64,000 nucleotides of DNA from Candidatus Fermentithermobacillaceae bacterium. GTDB lineage: Bacteria > Bacillota > Sulfobacillia > Fermentithermobacillales > DUSS01. Position numbers and translations under genes: made by a program. Where the stretch lies: positions 132,571 to 196,570 of the forward strand of contig JADBKE010000007.1 in NCBI GenBank assembly GCA_014896535.1. Reading direction: 5' to 3'. The notes under the pieces are model-generated. The model ran no database searches, was not told the origin of the DNA, and was given only the letters and a program-made list of their open reading frames with translations. Below are positions 16,769-25,724 of this stretch, piece by piece (positions within the stretch are counted from its first letter, which is position 1; each line of letters begins with the position of its first letter).

Positions 16769-18525
16769 TCCAGCGACACGATGTAGTAGTATAGCGGCTG
16801 GTCGCCCCTATATACTTCGATTTCCATGTCGCCGAACCTTTTCGATAGTTCCTCTGCGACAGCTTTCTCGGTTTCGGGGGAAACGTCTTTTCCGCAGTAA
16901 ACCGTGAGGACTTCGTACCCGGGTGACCTCATTCTGGAGATGATCTGGTAGAGGACCTCTTCGGGGCTCCGGCCCACCGTTTCAACCTTTCCATCACAAA
17001 GCCCTATTACGTCACCTTGTTTAAAAACATGGCGCCCGAACCTTCCGTTCCTCGCTGCAAACGTAACCTCCCCGGTCTTCACGCGACGCACCGCCTTTGA
17101 GGCCCGCTTGAGGTTCTCCGTCATGCTGCTTTCGAGATTCAGCGCCATCAAGGCGGATATACCTTGAGGCACCGTCTTGGACGGCACCACGTACATCCGC
17201 CGGCCTGTGAGCTTCTTGGCCTGTTTTGCCGAGAGAAATATATTGGCGTTGTTTGGAAGGAATATCACTTTCTTTGCCTTAACTTGGTCCACGGCTCTCG
17301 CCAGGTCGGCGGTGGAGGGGTTCATCGTGGTTCCCCCGTCTATTACCAGGTCCGCCCCGAGACTGGACATTATCTCTTGCAAGCCTTTTCCCGAGGCCAC
17401 CGCAATTATGCCCGTCTCTTTCAGCGGCCCGGCGGAATTAGCCTCGACGGCTTTCTGCTGAGTCGGAGGCTCACCGACCCCATGTCCTCGGGAATCGCTT
17501 TCGCTGCAGACGGGTGCTCCACAACCGGACTCGTTCAACGTCGCCTGAGCCTTTCCACCCGGCCGTCCTTCCCGGTCGAACTCCCCATCTCTCAAGAGTT
17601 CCATGCTTTGTTCGATCATGTTGTCGATGACGACTTGAGACAGCATACCGTACTTCAGGCAGAGGCTGAGCACTTCTCCGGGCTCGGACGTATGAATGTG
17701 GACTCGCAAGAGCTCAGCCGAACCGACAACCAGCAAGGAATCGCCGTATTTCTGGAGTTTATCCCGGATCTCCTGCGCCGGAAGGTCTTTGCCGGAGATG
17801 AGAAACTGCGTATCGTAAGGAAACCTGATGTCGAAAACTTCTTTTTCGGTGAGCTCAAAAGCTCTCGACTTTTTAGGAACCGCCCTGGAATCCGTTCGGC
17901 TTGCAGCAGCATCGAAAGCGGTCAACGCGCCCTCCATTATGATGCAAAGACCTTTGCCGCCTGCGTCTACCACTCCCGCCTGCTTTAATACCGGCAACAT
18001 ATCCGGAGTCCTCTCCAGGGTCTCCTGGGCACCGGAAAGGAACGCCCGCAACACCTCGCGGATGTCGTTGGTGCTTGCGGACTTTTCAACGGCTCTCGCC
18101 GTTCCCTCCCTCAACACCGTGAGCATAGTCCCCTCGACGGGCCTCACCACCGCTTTGTACGCAGTGGCGACGGCTTCTTTCAGGGCAACAACCACCTCGG
18201 CTGCCGTGGCGCTGTGAGTGGCTTTAAGCGCGCTGGACATGCCCCTCATGATCTGCGAAAGGATCACGCCCGAGTTTCCTCTCGCGCCCATGAGACATTC
18301 GAACGCACATATTTCCGCAACCTTAGAGAGGGGTATATCGGGGTCCTCAATTGCCCTGAGCTTCGAGGCGGCTCTGGATAAGGTGAGGAACATGTTCGTA
18401 CCCGTGTCGCCATCGGGCACGGGGAATACGTTCAGGGAGTCAACCTCGCTCTTTCTGGATTCAAGATAGTCCGAAGCCTTGAGGACCATCTCTCTGAAGA
18501 GCCAGCCCGTGAGCTTATCGACCAT
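16765..18525 (-). CDS. fakA: Fatty acid kinase FakA / DAK2-domain protein (YloV)
   Basis: FakA phosphorylates fatty acids held by FakB. The N-terminal DhaL-like kinase domain shows NVFPVPDGDTGTNMFLTL with the metal-binding aspartates, ARGNSGVILSQ and ADAGGKGL-type VDAGGKGLCII. A middle domain and a C-terminal DegV-like region (VIFLPNNANIFLSAKQA) follow. A hydrophilic insertion of about 60 residues separates them near residue 330. ATG at 18525 (MVDKLTGW) is preferred; it starts eight bases after the asp23 stop. Confidence 0.92.
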   Translation of the reverse strand: MVDKLTGWLFREMVLKASDYLESRKSEVDSLNVFPVPDGDTGTNMFLTLSRAASKLRAIEDPDIPLSKVAEICAFECLMGARGNSGVILSQIMRGMSSALKATHSATAAEVVVALKEAVATAYKAVVRPVEGTMLTVLREGTARAVEKSASTNDIREVLRAFLSGAQETLERTPDMLPVLKQAGVVDAGGKGLCIIMEGALTAFDAAASRTDSRAVPKKSRAFELTEKEVFDIRFPYDTQFLISGKDLPAQEIRDKLQKYGDSLLVVGSAELLRVHIHTSEPGEVLSLCLKYGMLSQVVIDNMIEQSMELLRDGEFDREGRPGGKAQATLNESGCGAPVCSESDSRGHGVGEPPTQQKAVEANSAGPLKETGIIAVASGKGLQEIMSSLGADLVIDGGTTMNPSTADLARAVDQVKAKKVIFLPNNANIFLSAKQAKKLTGRRMYVVPSKTVPQGISALMALNLESSMTENLKRASKAVRRVKTGEVTFAARNGRFGRHVFKQGDVIGLCDGKVETVGRSPEEVLYQIISRMRSPGYEVLTVYCGKDVSPETEKAVAEELSKRFGDMEIEVYRGDQPLYYYIVSLE

Positions 18526-18532
18526 GGCGTGT

Positions 18533-18904
18533 TCATTCTCTCTGTACGCGTATGCCTTCGACATTGACCCTTACGTTCGCCACCTTCAGCCCGGTTACCT
18601 GCTCCACCGTGTATCTCACTTTCTCTATGACCATCCGGGCCACTTCGGATATCCGGACGCCGTAACCAACTATTATGTAGAGAGTGATAAACACGTTATC
18701 GCCCTCGATGGAAACCTCCACTCCTCGGGAAAGGTTTTCTCTGCCGAGGAGCTCAGCTATGCCGTCCGTCATCTTGCGGCCGGCCATCCCGACCACACCG
18801 TAGCACTCTATGGCCGCGGCTCCCGCCACCGTCGCTATAGCTTCCTCGGACAACACGAGCTTGCCCAGAGGAGTTTCCACGATCTTGCCGGTGATCGGCG
18901 GCAA
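18533..18904 (-). CDS. Asp23/YloU family envelope stress protein
   Basis: A 123-residue cytoplasmic protein of the Asp23/Gls24 family. The family core is visible in LGKLVLSEEAIATVAGAAA, ECYGVVGMAG and IIVGYGVRISEVARMV. B. subtilis YloU is encoded at the same place, next to yloV (fakA) and rpmB. The TTG start at 18904 lies nine bases after AGGAGG. Confidence 0.94.
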   Translation of the reverse strand: MPPITGKIVETPLGKLVLSEEAIATVAGAAAIECYGVVGMAGRKMTDGIAELLGRENLSRGVEVSIEGDNVFITLYIIVGYGVRISEVARMVIEKVRYTVEQVTGLKVANVRVNVEGIRVQRE

Positions 18905-19123
18905 AAGAGAAGACCTCCTGGGATTATTCTTCTTGCGATGGATGGCATTTTCCTGCGTCCGGTCGCTCTTAATATTATGTTTGAATCCCGGAATTCTCGT
19001 GTAGCGGCGAGCCGCGCTGCCGCGTCGACCGCGGGTTTATCTCCTTCAGGGTTTGCCCAGGGTTCGCCGGCCGGCTCCGATGCGAACAGGTGAGTCTTTA
19101 CCCTGACAAATCGGAGCACCGAC

Positions 19124-19153
19124 TTGTGCGCCGTTGGCGCCATGGGTTAGAAT
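19124..19153 (+). promoter_or_regulatory. Probable promoter of rpmB
   Basis: TTGTGC (19124-19129), 18 bases, then TAGAAT (19148-19153). The -10 is 5/6 consensus, the -35 weaker. The ribosome binding site of rpmB lies about 18 bases further on. Confidence 0.5.
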
Positions 19154-19184
19154 TAAAGGGTTCTATGGGGAGGAGGTTGTTATC

Positions 19185-19382
19185 GTGGCCACAACGTGCG
19201 AGATTTGCGGCAAAAGACCCTCCGTCGGTCACAAAGTGAGTCACTCCAACATCAAGACCAAGAGAAGGTGGTTGCCCAACGTCCAGAGGGTCCGTGCCAT
19301 CGTGGATGGAAGACCTGTAAGAATCTACGTGTGCACGGGTTGTCTCCGTTCGGGCAAGGTTAAGCGAGCTGTTGCTTCGTAG
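19185..19382 (+). CDS. rpmB: Ribosomal protein bL28
   Basis: A 65-residue large-subunit protein. The conserved start [20 protein letters not shown] and the second CxxC in [11 protein letters not shown] give the zinc-binding form. GTG at 19185 is eight bases after AGGAGG; the longer ORF from 19134 lacks a site. It is divergent from asp23 and converges with spoVM, matching B. subtilis gene order. Confidence 0.97.
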   Translation: MATTCEICGKRPSVGHKVSHSNIKTKRRWLPNVQRVRAIVDGRPVRIYVCTGCLRSGKVKRAVAS

Positions 19383-19431
19383 CGGGTTCACGATTTGTCT
19401 CCCGTTCGGGGCGACTTCCTGAAGGCGTTGC

Positions 19432-19453
19432 GGTCCCGGGGCTACCCGGGACC
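19432..19453 (+). terminator. Rho-independent-like terminator after rpmB
   Basis: GGTCCCGGG (19432-19440), loop GCTA, CCCGGGACC (19445-19453): a perfect 9-bp GC stem followed by TTTCGGTT. The T-run is short. It lies between the convergent rpmB and spoVM. Confidence 0.6.
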
Positions 19454-19460
19454 TTTCGGT

Positions 19461-19544
19461 TCACACCTTTTGACCGAACAGCCCAAGGATAGTCCGTACG
19501 ATGGGCCTCAAAATTTTGGGTACGTTTATGACCTTGACTTTCAC
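19461..19544 (-). CDS. spoVM: Stage V sporulation protein M (SpoVM)
   Basis: A 27-residue amphipathic peptide that senses positive membrane curvature and anchors the SpoIVA coat basement layer on the forespore. The segment INVPKILRPIVRTILGLF aligns with the B. subtilis SpoVM core, including Pro at position 9, which is important for localisation. The start is GTG at 19544; its ribosome binding site is weak. Its place between rpe and rpmB is exactly that of spoVM in B. subtilis. The conserved position strengthens a call that would be weak on length alone. Confidence 0.88.
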   Translation of the reverse strand: MKVKVINVPKILRPIVRTILGLFGQKV

Positions 19545-19600
19545 AGCACACCGGGGCCGTTCCCCGAAGGGAAAACGCCCTGTTCCCCTCCTTTCGCCGT

Positions 19601-19771
19601 TCAGAACAGGTCCTTGCCCAAGTAGTACGCTCCTCCCAGCAATCCAAGACCGATGAGGACAAGCCATACCCTCCACGGAATCGCGAAAATGAGGATGCCA
19701 AGCCCCAAGCCACCCAATATCAGCGGTAAAGCGGAACTCTGGTTGAAACCGCGAATCCGCGTTCGCTTCAT
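19601..19771 (-). CDS. Small two-helix membrane protein between rpe and spoVM
   Basis: A 56-residue ORF starting MKRTRIRGFNQSSALPL, followed by two hydrophobic helices (LILGGLGLGILIFAI and VWLVLIGLGLLGGAYYL) split by PWR, ending LGKDLF. The basic N-terminus should face the cytoplasm. The start is ATG at 19771, or GTG at 19777, which is five bases after GGAG. Location directly upstream of spoVM suggests a possible sporulation link, but nothing in the sequence proves it. I do not recognise the family. Confidence 0.65.
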   Translation of the reverse strand: MKRTRIRGFNQSSALPLILGGLGLGILIFAIPWRVWLVLIGLGLLGGAYYLGKDLF

Positions 19772-19838
19772 CGTCACACACGCTCCGGGAGGATGTTCTG
19801 CCCCGATCAGGATATTCCCGAGGACAAACGAGGGTTCT

Positions 19839-20501
19839 TTATCTTTCCCGGGAACACATCTTCAGCGAACGCACCGCCTCGCCGGGGTCGGTAGCTGAAA
19901 ACACGTAGCTCCCGGCCACGAGAATCGTAGCACCTCTGGCCACTGCTTCTGCCCCGGTAGCGGCGTCGATCCCCCCGTCCACCTCGATTTCGCACGGCAC
20001 GCCGGCCCGGTCTATCATTTCTCTTACGACCTCTATCTTTTTCAACATGGCGGGAATGAAAGCCTGGCCGCCGAAACCGGGATTGACCGTCATTATCAGC
20101 ACCATGTCGAGCTCGTCCAACACGTAAGGAAGGAAATCCGGGGGGGTCGCCGGATTCAACGCCACGGCAGAACGAACCCCCAGTCCCCTGATAGTCCGGA
20201 GGGTCCTGGACAGATGAGGGGTTACTTCGGAGTGAACTGTGATATACCGGGCACCGGCTTCCGCGAAAGCCGGTATGGCCCAGTCCAGGCAGGCGGCGCT
20301 CACCATCAGGTGCACATCCAGGGGAAGCAGGTTGATCGAAGACAGTGCCTTGGCTGTGGCAGGCCCGAATGTCAGGTTGGGAACGAAGTTTCCGTCCATG
20401 ATGTCGAGGTGCAGCATGTCTGCCCCAGCCAAAGCCACCTGCCGCACCTGGGATTCGAGCTCAAGGGGGCGGGCGGACAGTACCGAAGGGGCCACTTTCA
20501 C
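19839..20501 (-). CDS. rpe: Ribulose-phosphate 3-epimerase
   Basis: A 220-residue TIM-barrel enzyme interconverting ribulose-5-P and xylulose-5-P. Motifs are KVAPSVLSA at the N-terminus, HLDIMDGNFVPNLTFGP, DVHLMV, VNPGFGGQAFIP and EVDGGIDAATG. The GTG at 20501 gives normal length; longer in-frame versions run into rsgA and encode an unrelated arginine-rich tail. It follows rsgA, as in B. subtilis. Confidence 0.95.
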   Translation of the reverse strand: MKVAPSVLSARPLELESQVRQVALAGADMLHLDIMDGNFVPNLTFGPATAKALSSINLLPLDVHLMVSAACLDWAIPAFAEAGARYITVHSEVTPHLSRTLRTIRGLGVRSAVALNPATPPDFLPYVLDELDMVLIMTVNPGFGGQAFIPAMLKKIEVVREMIDRAGVPCEIEVDGGIDAATGAEAVARGATILVAGSYVFSATDPGEAVRSLKMCSRER

Positions 20502-20638
20502 TTCGCCGCCGTGACGTGCATTTCTCTCCAATCCTTGTCCCTCCCGAGAGCCTTTGCCCGGCCCGTGCCGGCTCGCACCCTCTCCGGCACCGCATCCCAC
20601 GGTCCCGCGTGCTTTCCGGCCAAAGGGCATCCGGGTCT

Positions 20639-21532
20639 TCATTCGTATCGGTTTTTCCATGCCTCGACGCATTCGTCGAGTAAACGCAGATAGTTCTGGT
20701 AACGGAGCTCCGCCACCGCCCCCTCGGACACCGCCTCTTTTACGCGGCATCCCGGTTCCGTCTTGTGAAGGCACCGCGGAAATCTGCAAAGGGGAGCGAG
20801 TTCCGCCATCTCCCGGAACAGGTAGCTGAGTTTTTCGGGCTCGACGGTCACCAGGTCTACTTTTTGAAAGCCCGGTGTGTCGGCCAGATACCCTCCGTCA
20901 CCCACAGGTATGAGCGACACCCACTTGGTGGTGTGCCTGCCCCGGCCGATCCTGGACAGCTCTCCCACAGCTTGCTGTTTACCGGTAAGTTTTGATATCA
21001 AAAGAGACTTTCCGACTCCGCTGGGACCGGCTAGAACGGTCACCTTGGCTTTGAGAAGACCGACCAATGCATCAAGTCCATTACCGGTAACGGCGGAGGT
21101 GAGCACCACCGGATAACGGGCAAGTTTATATGCCTCGATGATTCTCCGGGCAGCATCCAGCGTATCGCCGGCGTACAAGTCGGATTTGTTGACGCATACC
21201 GCTCCGGCGATACCCTCTCGCTCGAGGACGACGAGAAGTCTGTCCACGACGACCGGATCCACTTCGGGTTCGACGACGGAGAAAACCACAATTACCTGAT
21301 CCACATTAGCAAAGGGTGGCCGGGTGAGGGCATTTTTCCTTGGGAGGACCCTGGACACGACCCATACGTCGGGTCCTCCCTCGATTTCCACGATATCCCC
21401 GGCAAGGACTTTCTGAGACTCATAGCGGAGTCGTCCGCGCCACCCGCACCTGAGCACATCTGCTCCCACTGAAACAAGGCAGCCGTCGGACCGGACGGAC
21501 AAGACGCGTCCCTCGAGCTTCAGATACCTCAC
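20639..21532 (-). CDS. rsgA: Small ribosomal subunit biogenesis GTPase RsgA
   Basis: A circularly permuted GTPase that checks the 30S decoding centre. An N-terminal OB domain (LEGRVLSVRSDGCLVSV) is followed by the permuted G motifs NKSD, GPSGVGKSLL and DTPGF. The zinc site is CRFPRCLHKTEPGC. The GTG at 21532 overlaps the prkC stop as GTGA, with GAAGG upstream, and gives 297 residues. Confidence 0.96.
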   Translation of the reverse strand: MRYLKLEGRVLSVRSDGCLVSVGADVLRCGWRGRLRYESQKVLAGDIVEIEGGPDVWVVSRVLPRKNALTRPPFANVDQVIVVFSVVEPEVDPVVVDRLLVVLEREGIAGAVCVNKSDLYAGDTLDAARRIIEAYKLARYPVVLTSAVTGNGLDALVGLLKAKVTVLAGPSGVGKSLLISKLTGKQQAVGELSRIGRGRHTTKWVSLIPVGDGGYLADTPGFQKVDLVTVEPEKLSYLFREMAELAPLCRFPRCLHKTEPGCRVKEAVSEGAVAELRYQNYLRLLDECVEAWKNRYE

Positions 21533-23430
21533 CTGCCTTCGGACGATGGGGTCTCGGGTCTCAGAGTAAGCGTGGTAACCAGCTTCTCGTCGAAGTATAA
21601 GTTCAGCTGGGCTTCGGCACCCACCCATTCGACGCGCAGCTCAAATTGCTCTCCCGGCTTTCTGTCTTGTTCTAACAGGGTTTTTGCCCCCTGGGCGTCC
21701 TTGAGTACTGCTTTCACCCGGACCGTATCTTTGTCCAGTTTGGGAACGGAGATGGGTATTATCCGGACATTCGTAGCCGGCCCCGTCCCCAGGGACACCG
21801 CAACGATTATCTCCGTCCCCACGGGCACCTCTGTCCCAGGCATGTGCGACTGGCTTATCACCGTTCCGGCAGGTTGTTCGCCCGGCAGCGGCAGGAACTT
21901 CGGCGTCAGAAGAGCCTTTTCCAGCTCCTCCTTGGCCTGGTCTCGCGTCATACCGACGACGTTTGGGACGATCGCAGTTGTGGGCATCGGACCTTTGGAT
22001 ACCTCGATATCAACTGTGGTTCCCTTGGGCACTTCTATGTCGGCTTTGGGATTTTGCGTTACCACTTTGCCCGCGGGAATCGTGGGATGGAAGACGGGAA
22101 CGGAATCCCCGAGGATGAGGCTGGCTTCCTCCAGCATAACGGAAGCCTCCCTCACGTCCTTTCCGATGAGATTGGGGACTTTCACCATTTCCCTCCCCTT
22201 TGAAACCACCAGACGAACTTCTCGGCCTTGTTTCACCGTATCCCCGGCCTCAGGAACCTGGTTGATGACACACCCTCGAGGCACTTGTGGGTCATACCTC
22301 TCCGCCGCCATCACGGCCACGAGGCCCTTTTCCATCAGGATAGCTTGTGCTTCGAGGAACGGTTTCCCCACGACGTCCGGAACCTCGACGAGAGGAACTT
22401 CCATCCACCTATTGAAGGCATATATCCCCGCTGCGACCAGTCCCAGAAACAACACCACAGCGGCAAGGAAGATCTTGACCGCCAGGCTCATCCTCCGCTT
22501 CGGTCGCCTTCTTTTTCTTGCCAAGTCTTCGTCTCCTTCCAGCGGTAGTTCTTCGATTTCGAGACGGTCCGATTTCATCTGCTGAGCAGATCCGGCTTGA
22601 ACCGGAAGGCACATCTTTATGGCCCTCAACAGGTCCTTCGCGGACGAGAACCTGTCCGCGGGTTTCTTGGCAAGACACTTCATCACCAGAGCTTCCACTG
22701 CCGGGGGGACGTCCGGCCGGAACTGCCTTATGGAAGGCACCTCACCTTCCAGGTGGCGCATGGCCATGCCCACCGTGGATTCGGCCTGGAACGGGGGACG
22801 CCCCACGAGCATTTCAAAGAGGACTACCCCGAGCGAGTAGATGTCCGTCGCCGCCGAAACCTCGTCGTTGGACACCTGTTCGGGAGCCATATAGGGCAAC
22901 GAGCCCACCACCAGGTCACCGGTGGTGGAGACCCCGCCGACGGCCCTAGCGATACCGAAATCGGTCACCTTTACGAGTCCTGTCTGGGTTATGAGGATGT
23001 TCTGGGGCTTGATATCGCGATGGATGATCCCCCGGGTGTGCGCTTCGTGAAGGCCGCTTGCAACCTGGGCGGCAATATCCAGAGCCTGGGCAACCGGAAG
23101 GCGACCCGCTTCCTTGAGCTTTTGCCTGAGCGTCATCCCTTCCACCAGTTCCATCACGATGTAATAAAGCCCGTAATCCTCGCCGACGTCGTAAATGGCC
23201 ACTATGTTAGGGTGGGACAGTCTAGCAGCAGCCTGAGCCTCTCTGCGGAAGCGAGCGACGAACTCCTCATCTTCCGCCATTTCCTGGCGGAGCACTTTTA
23301 CGGCGACGTTCCTCCCGAGAACCGTGTCGAACGCCTTCCATACGACGGCCATGCCCCCTCCGCCCAGTCTCTCATCTATCCGATACCTGTTTGAGAGCTT
23401 CCGCCCTATCATTTCATCGTGCTCACGCAA
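21529..23430 (-). CDS. prkC: Membrane Ser/Thr kinase PrkC with three PASTA domains
   Basis: A 633-residue receptor kinase that senses peptidoglycan fragments; in B. subtilis it triggers germination. The N-terminal kinase domain has VKVLR, HRDIKPQN and DFGIARA. A basic stretch and one transmembrane helix (IFLAAVVLFLGLVAAGIYAF, about residue 325) precede three PASTA repeats starting VPDVVG, VPNLIG and VPNVVG. A C-terminal beta-rich tail ends the protein. TTG at 23430 is set by GGAGGTG nine bases upstream and overlaps prpC by eight bases. Confidence 0.96.
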   Translation of the reverse strand: MREHDEMIGRKLSNRYRIDERLGGGGMAVVWKAFDTVLGRNVAVKVLRQEMAEDEEFVARFRREAQAAARLSHPNIVAIYDVGEDYGLYYIVMELVEGMTLRQKLKEAGRLPVAQALDIAAQVASGLHEAHTRGIIHRDIKPQNILITQTGLVKVTDFGIARAVGGVSTTGDLVVGSLPYMAPEQVSNDEVSAATDIYSLGVVLFEMLVGRPPFQAESTVGMAMRHLEGEVPSIRQFRPDVPPAVEALVMKCLAKKPADRFSSAKDLLRAIKMCLPVQAGSAQQMKSDRLEIEELPLEGDEDLARKRRRPKRRMSLAVKIFLAAVVLFLGLVAAGIYAFNRWMEVPLVEVPDVVGKPFLEAQAILMEKGLVAVMAAERYDPQVPRGCVINQVPEAGDTVKQGREVRLVVSKGREMVKVPNLIGKDVREASVMLEEASLILGDSVPVFHPTIPAGKVVTQNPKADIEVPKGTTVDIEVSKGPMPTTAIVPNVVGMTRDQAKEELEKALLTPKFLPLPGEQPAGTVISQSHMPGTEVPVGTEIIVAVSLGTGPATNVRIIPISVPKLDKDTVRVKAVLKDAQGAKTLLEQDRKPGEQFELRVEWVGAEAQLNLYFDEKLVTTLTLRPETPSSEGR

Positions 23431-24247
23431 GGGAATTCACCTCCGGGTCTCCTCTCGTATCGACCCAGAAAACTACGAGTGTAATGTTATCGTATCCGCC
23501 TCTCGAGTTGGCGAGATCCACGAGGAAACTCGAAAGTTCCGACCTGGGCTTGGTCTTTACAGCTTCGAGGATTTCGGAGGAACTGACCAGAGTCGTAAGA
23601 CCATCAGTACACAGAACCACCACGTCGCCGTCTTTGAGGCTTTCGCGGTAGGACGATACCGGGAGATCCGCTTCCGTACCCAGAGCAAGGGTGAGTATGT
23701 GGCGCTGGGGATGACGCATCGCCTCGTCTTCGGAAAGAGCCCCGTTTTTCATCAATTCACCCACAACGGAATGGTCTTCGCTGATTTGCTTGATAACTCC
23801 GGACGAAATGAGGTAGGCACGGGAGTCGCCCACGTGCGAAACGTAAAGGTCATTCCCCTGGATGAGAGCGGCTGTCAGAGTGGTCCCCATACCCGGATAA
23901 CCGAAAAGTTTGAGAGCTTCTTTATAGACCACTTCGTTAGCTTTCTTTACTCCGTTTTCCAGGGCCTCCGGCAAACTTCGCCCCGAACGCACCCCTGCCT
24001 CATTCTCTCGCGCAGCGGGCTTGGAGCCTTTTTCACCCTCGCCACACGCGGTTACGGAGCGCACCACGTGCTCGTAGCAAGTCTGAATGGCAAGTCTGGA
24101 CGCAAACTCCCCTCCCTCAAACCCGCCCATGCCATCCGCCACGGCCAGAAACCACACATCCGGCTTTTCTCGTATTCGTCTAACGAGCCACGCATCTTCG
24201 TTCTTGCTCCTCACCAAACCGGGCAAGCTCTTAGCGTCCCAACGCAA
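23423..24247 (-). CDS. prpC: PP2C-type protein phosphatase PrpC (Stp)
   Basis: Dephosphorylates PrkC targets. Metal-binding motifs are SKNEDAW, VADGMGG, CTDGL and GGYDNITLVV. GGFEGGE replaces the usual GGHxxGE, so a His is missing from that loop. An insertion near residue 85-110 (KGSKPAARENEAGVR) makes it longer than the usual 245. TTG at 24247 lies five bases after GGAGGTGA and gives the normal N-terminus; the ORF can be read 30 codons further upstream without a ribosome binding site. Confidence 0.93.
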   Translation of the reverse strand: MRWDAKSLPGLVRSKNEDAWLVRRIREKPDVWFLAVADGMGGFEGGEFASRLAIQTCYEHVVRSVTACGEGEKGSKPAARENEAGVRSGRSLPEALENGVKKANEVVYKEALKLFGYPGMGTTLTAALIQGNDLYVSHVGDSRAYLISSGVIKQISEDHSVVGELMKNGALSEDEAMRHPQRHILTLALGTEADLPVSSYRESLKDGDVVVLCTDGLTTLVSSSEILEAVKTKPRSELSSFLVDLANSRGGYDNITLVVFWVDTRGDPEVNSLA

Positions 24248-24349
24248 CCCTATCACCTCCGGGAGCTTGGCCGTTCCTACTTTTTCGCTCCGCCACCCAT
24301 TCCGTCCTTTTTTATGGAATGACCAGATCTTTCGCAAAACAACATCGGT

Positions 24350-25720
24350 TTAATTGCATCGAACGGCCCTCGCTATGAAGAACCCGTCAGTCCCGTGAAC
24401 GTGAGGCAGTAAAAGAACCGTTCCCGGCACTGTCGACAGCCGGCACCTCAGCTCAGAAGAAACTTCGCCCCGGAACATGCTGACCGGAAGGAAAGGGCGC
24501 GGATCGGAGGGCCGGAACTCGGGGTGGTTTTGAAGAAACTCCGAGAAAACCCCCTGGTTTTCTTCTTCCGTGAGAGTGCACGTGCTGTAAACCAGTACCC
24601 CGCCGGGTTTTACCAGGGGCGCAACAGCGTTCAGGAGTTTTTTCTGGATCTCCGTCATCAAGCTCACGTCTTTTTCTTTTCGATGCCAGCGCAGATCCGC
24701 ACGACGTCTCAGCACTCCCAGCCCGGTGCAGGGTGCGTCTACCAGCACCCGGTCGAACGGCCTCTCGAATCTCCCTGCAACGCTTTTCGCATCGGTCACG
24801 TCCATGTGCGCGATCTTAATGTTTCGCAGGCCAAGCCTGATGACCGAATGCTTGAGAAGGCCCAACCCTTCTTCGTGCTTGTCGGTGGCCACAACCAACC
24901 CCTTACCTCCCATGAGTTCGGCCAGGTGTGTGCTTTTTCCGCCGGGTGCCGCACACGCATCCCAGACGACTTCGCCGGGCTGCGGGTCAACCACGAGCGA
25001 CACGGCCATAGCCCCTTCGTCCTGGACGGAAAACAGTCCATCGCGATAACCGGGAAGTTCCGTCACCGGCCCCGCTCCGGTCACCTCGATGGCCATATCA
25101 AAGTACCTTCCGGGCCGGGCTTGGACCCCCGCTTTGAGCAGAAGGTCCATGAGAGAATCCCGGGTCGTCCTGAGAACGTTGGTCCGCAACGTGACAGGTG
25201 GCACCCGTTGATCGAAAGAAGCCAGGGCCAGAGCCCCTCTCTCGCCAAAGGCCGTTATAAACCGCCGGACTATCCACCTTGGATGGGAAAATCGCGTTTC
25301 GATGTAAAGTTCCAGGTCCTCAATGGGAGGCATCTCGACGTGCCCCGAGTGTTCCACCACCCTTCTCAGCACGGCGTTAACCAAAGCTTTTTGACGCGGG
25401 GCTTTCCCGACCGCTTCAACGGTGACCGAAACCGCTACCGGCGGGGGTATGCGCGTGAACAGGATCTGGTAGACTCCGAGCCGCAACGCCTCCCTTACTC
25501 TGGTCTCCAGTCGTTCCACGGGATACCTTGACCATGAGGCGACGACGCTGTCCAGGACGTTCCGCCACCGCCAGGTCCCCATCACAAGCTCCTCACAGAG
25601 CGCACGGTCCTCCGGGGTCAAGGCCCGGAAACTCTCACCCTGAAAAGGACTGGCCCGGAAAGCCCCTTTCTCTCCGCGACAGAGGATATCGAGAGCGACT
25701 TTCCGGGCCGTCGGTCCCAT
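24350..25720 (-). CDS. rsmB: 16S rRNA (cytosine967-C5)-methyltransferase RsmB
   Basis: A 456-residue two-domain enzyme. The N-terminal NusB-like RNA-binding domain (ARKVALDILCR, VNAVLRRV) precedes a SAM-dependent methyltransferase with VWDACAAPGGKSTHLAELM, the DAPCTGLGVLRR motif, and the catalytic Cys in YSTCTLTEEEN. ATG at 25720. The usual rlmN between rsmB and prpC is absent here. Confidence 0.96.
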   Translation of the reverse strand: MGPTARKVALDILCRGEKGAFRASPFQGESFRALTPEDRALCEELVMGTWRWRNVLDSVVASWSRYPVERLETRVREALRLGVYQILFTRIPPPVAVSVTVEAVGKAPRQKALVNAVLRRVVEHSGHVEMPPIEDLELYIETRFSHPRWIVRRFITAFGERGALALASFDQRVPPVTLRTNVLRTTRDSLMDLLLKAGVQARPGRYFDMAIEVTGAGPVTELPGYRDGLFSVQDEGAMAVSLVVDPQPGEVVWDACAAPGGKSTHLAELMGGKGLVVATDKHEEGLGLLKHSVIRLGLRNIKIAHMDVTDAKSVAGRFERPFDRVLVDAPCTGLGVLRRRADLRWHRKEKDVSLMTEIQKKLLNAVAPLVKPGGVLVYSTCTLTEEENQGVFSEFLQNHPEFRPSDPRPFLPVSMFRGEVSSELRCRLSTVPGTVLLLPHVHGTDGFFIARAVRCN

Positions 25721-25724
25721 TCAG

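Noticed and set aside
21529-23430. PrkC as part of a separate signalling island
   Set aside because: prkC-prpC with rsgA-rpe-spoVM-rpmB is the ordinary conserved order in Bacillota, so the location is not remarkable.
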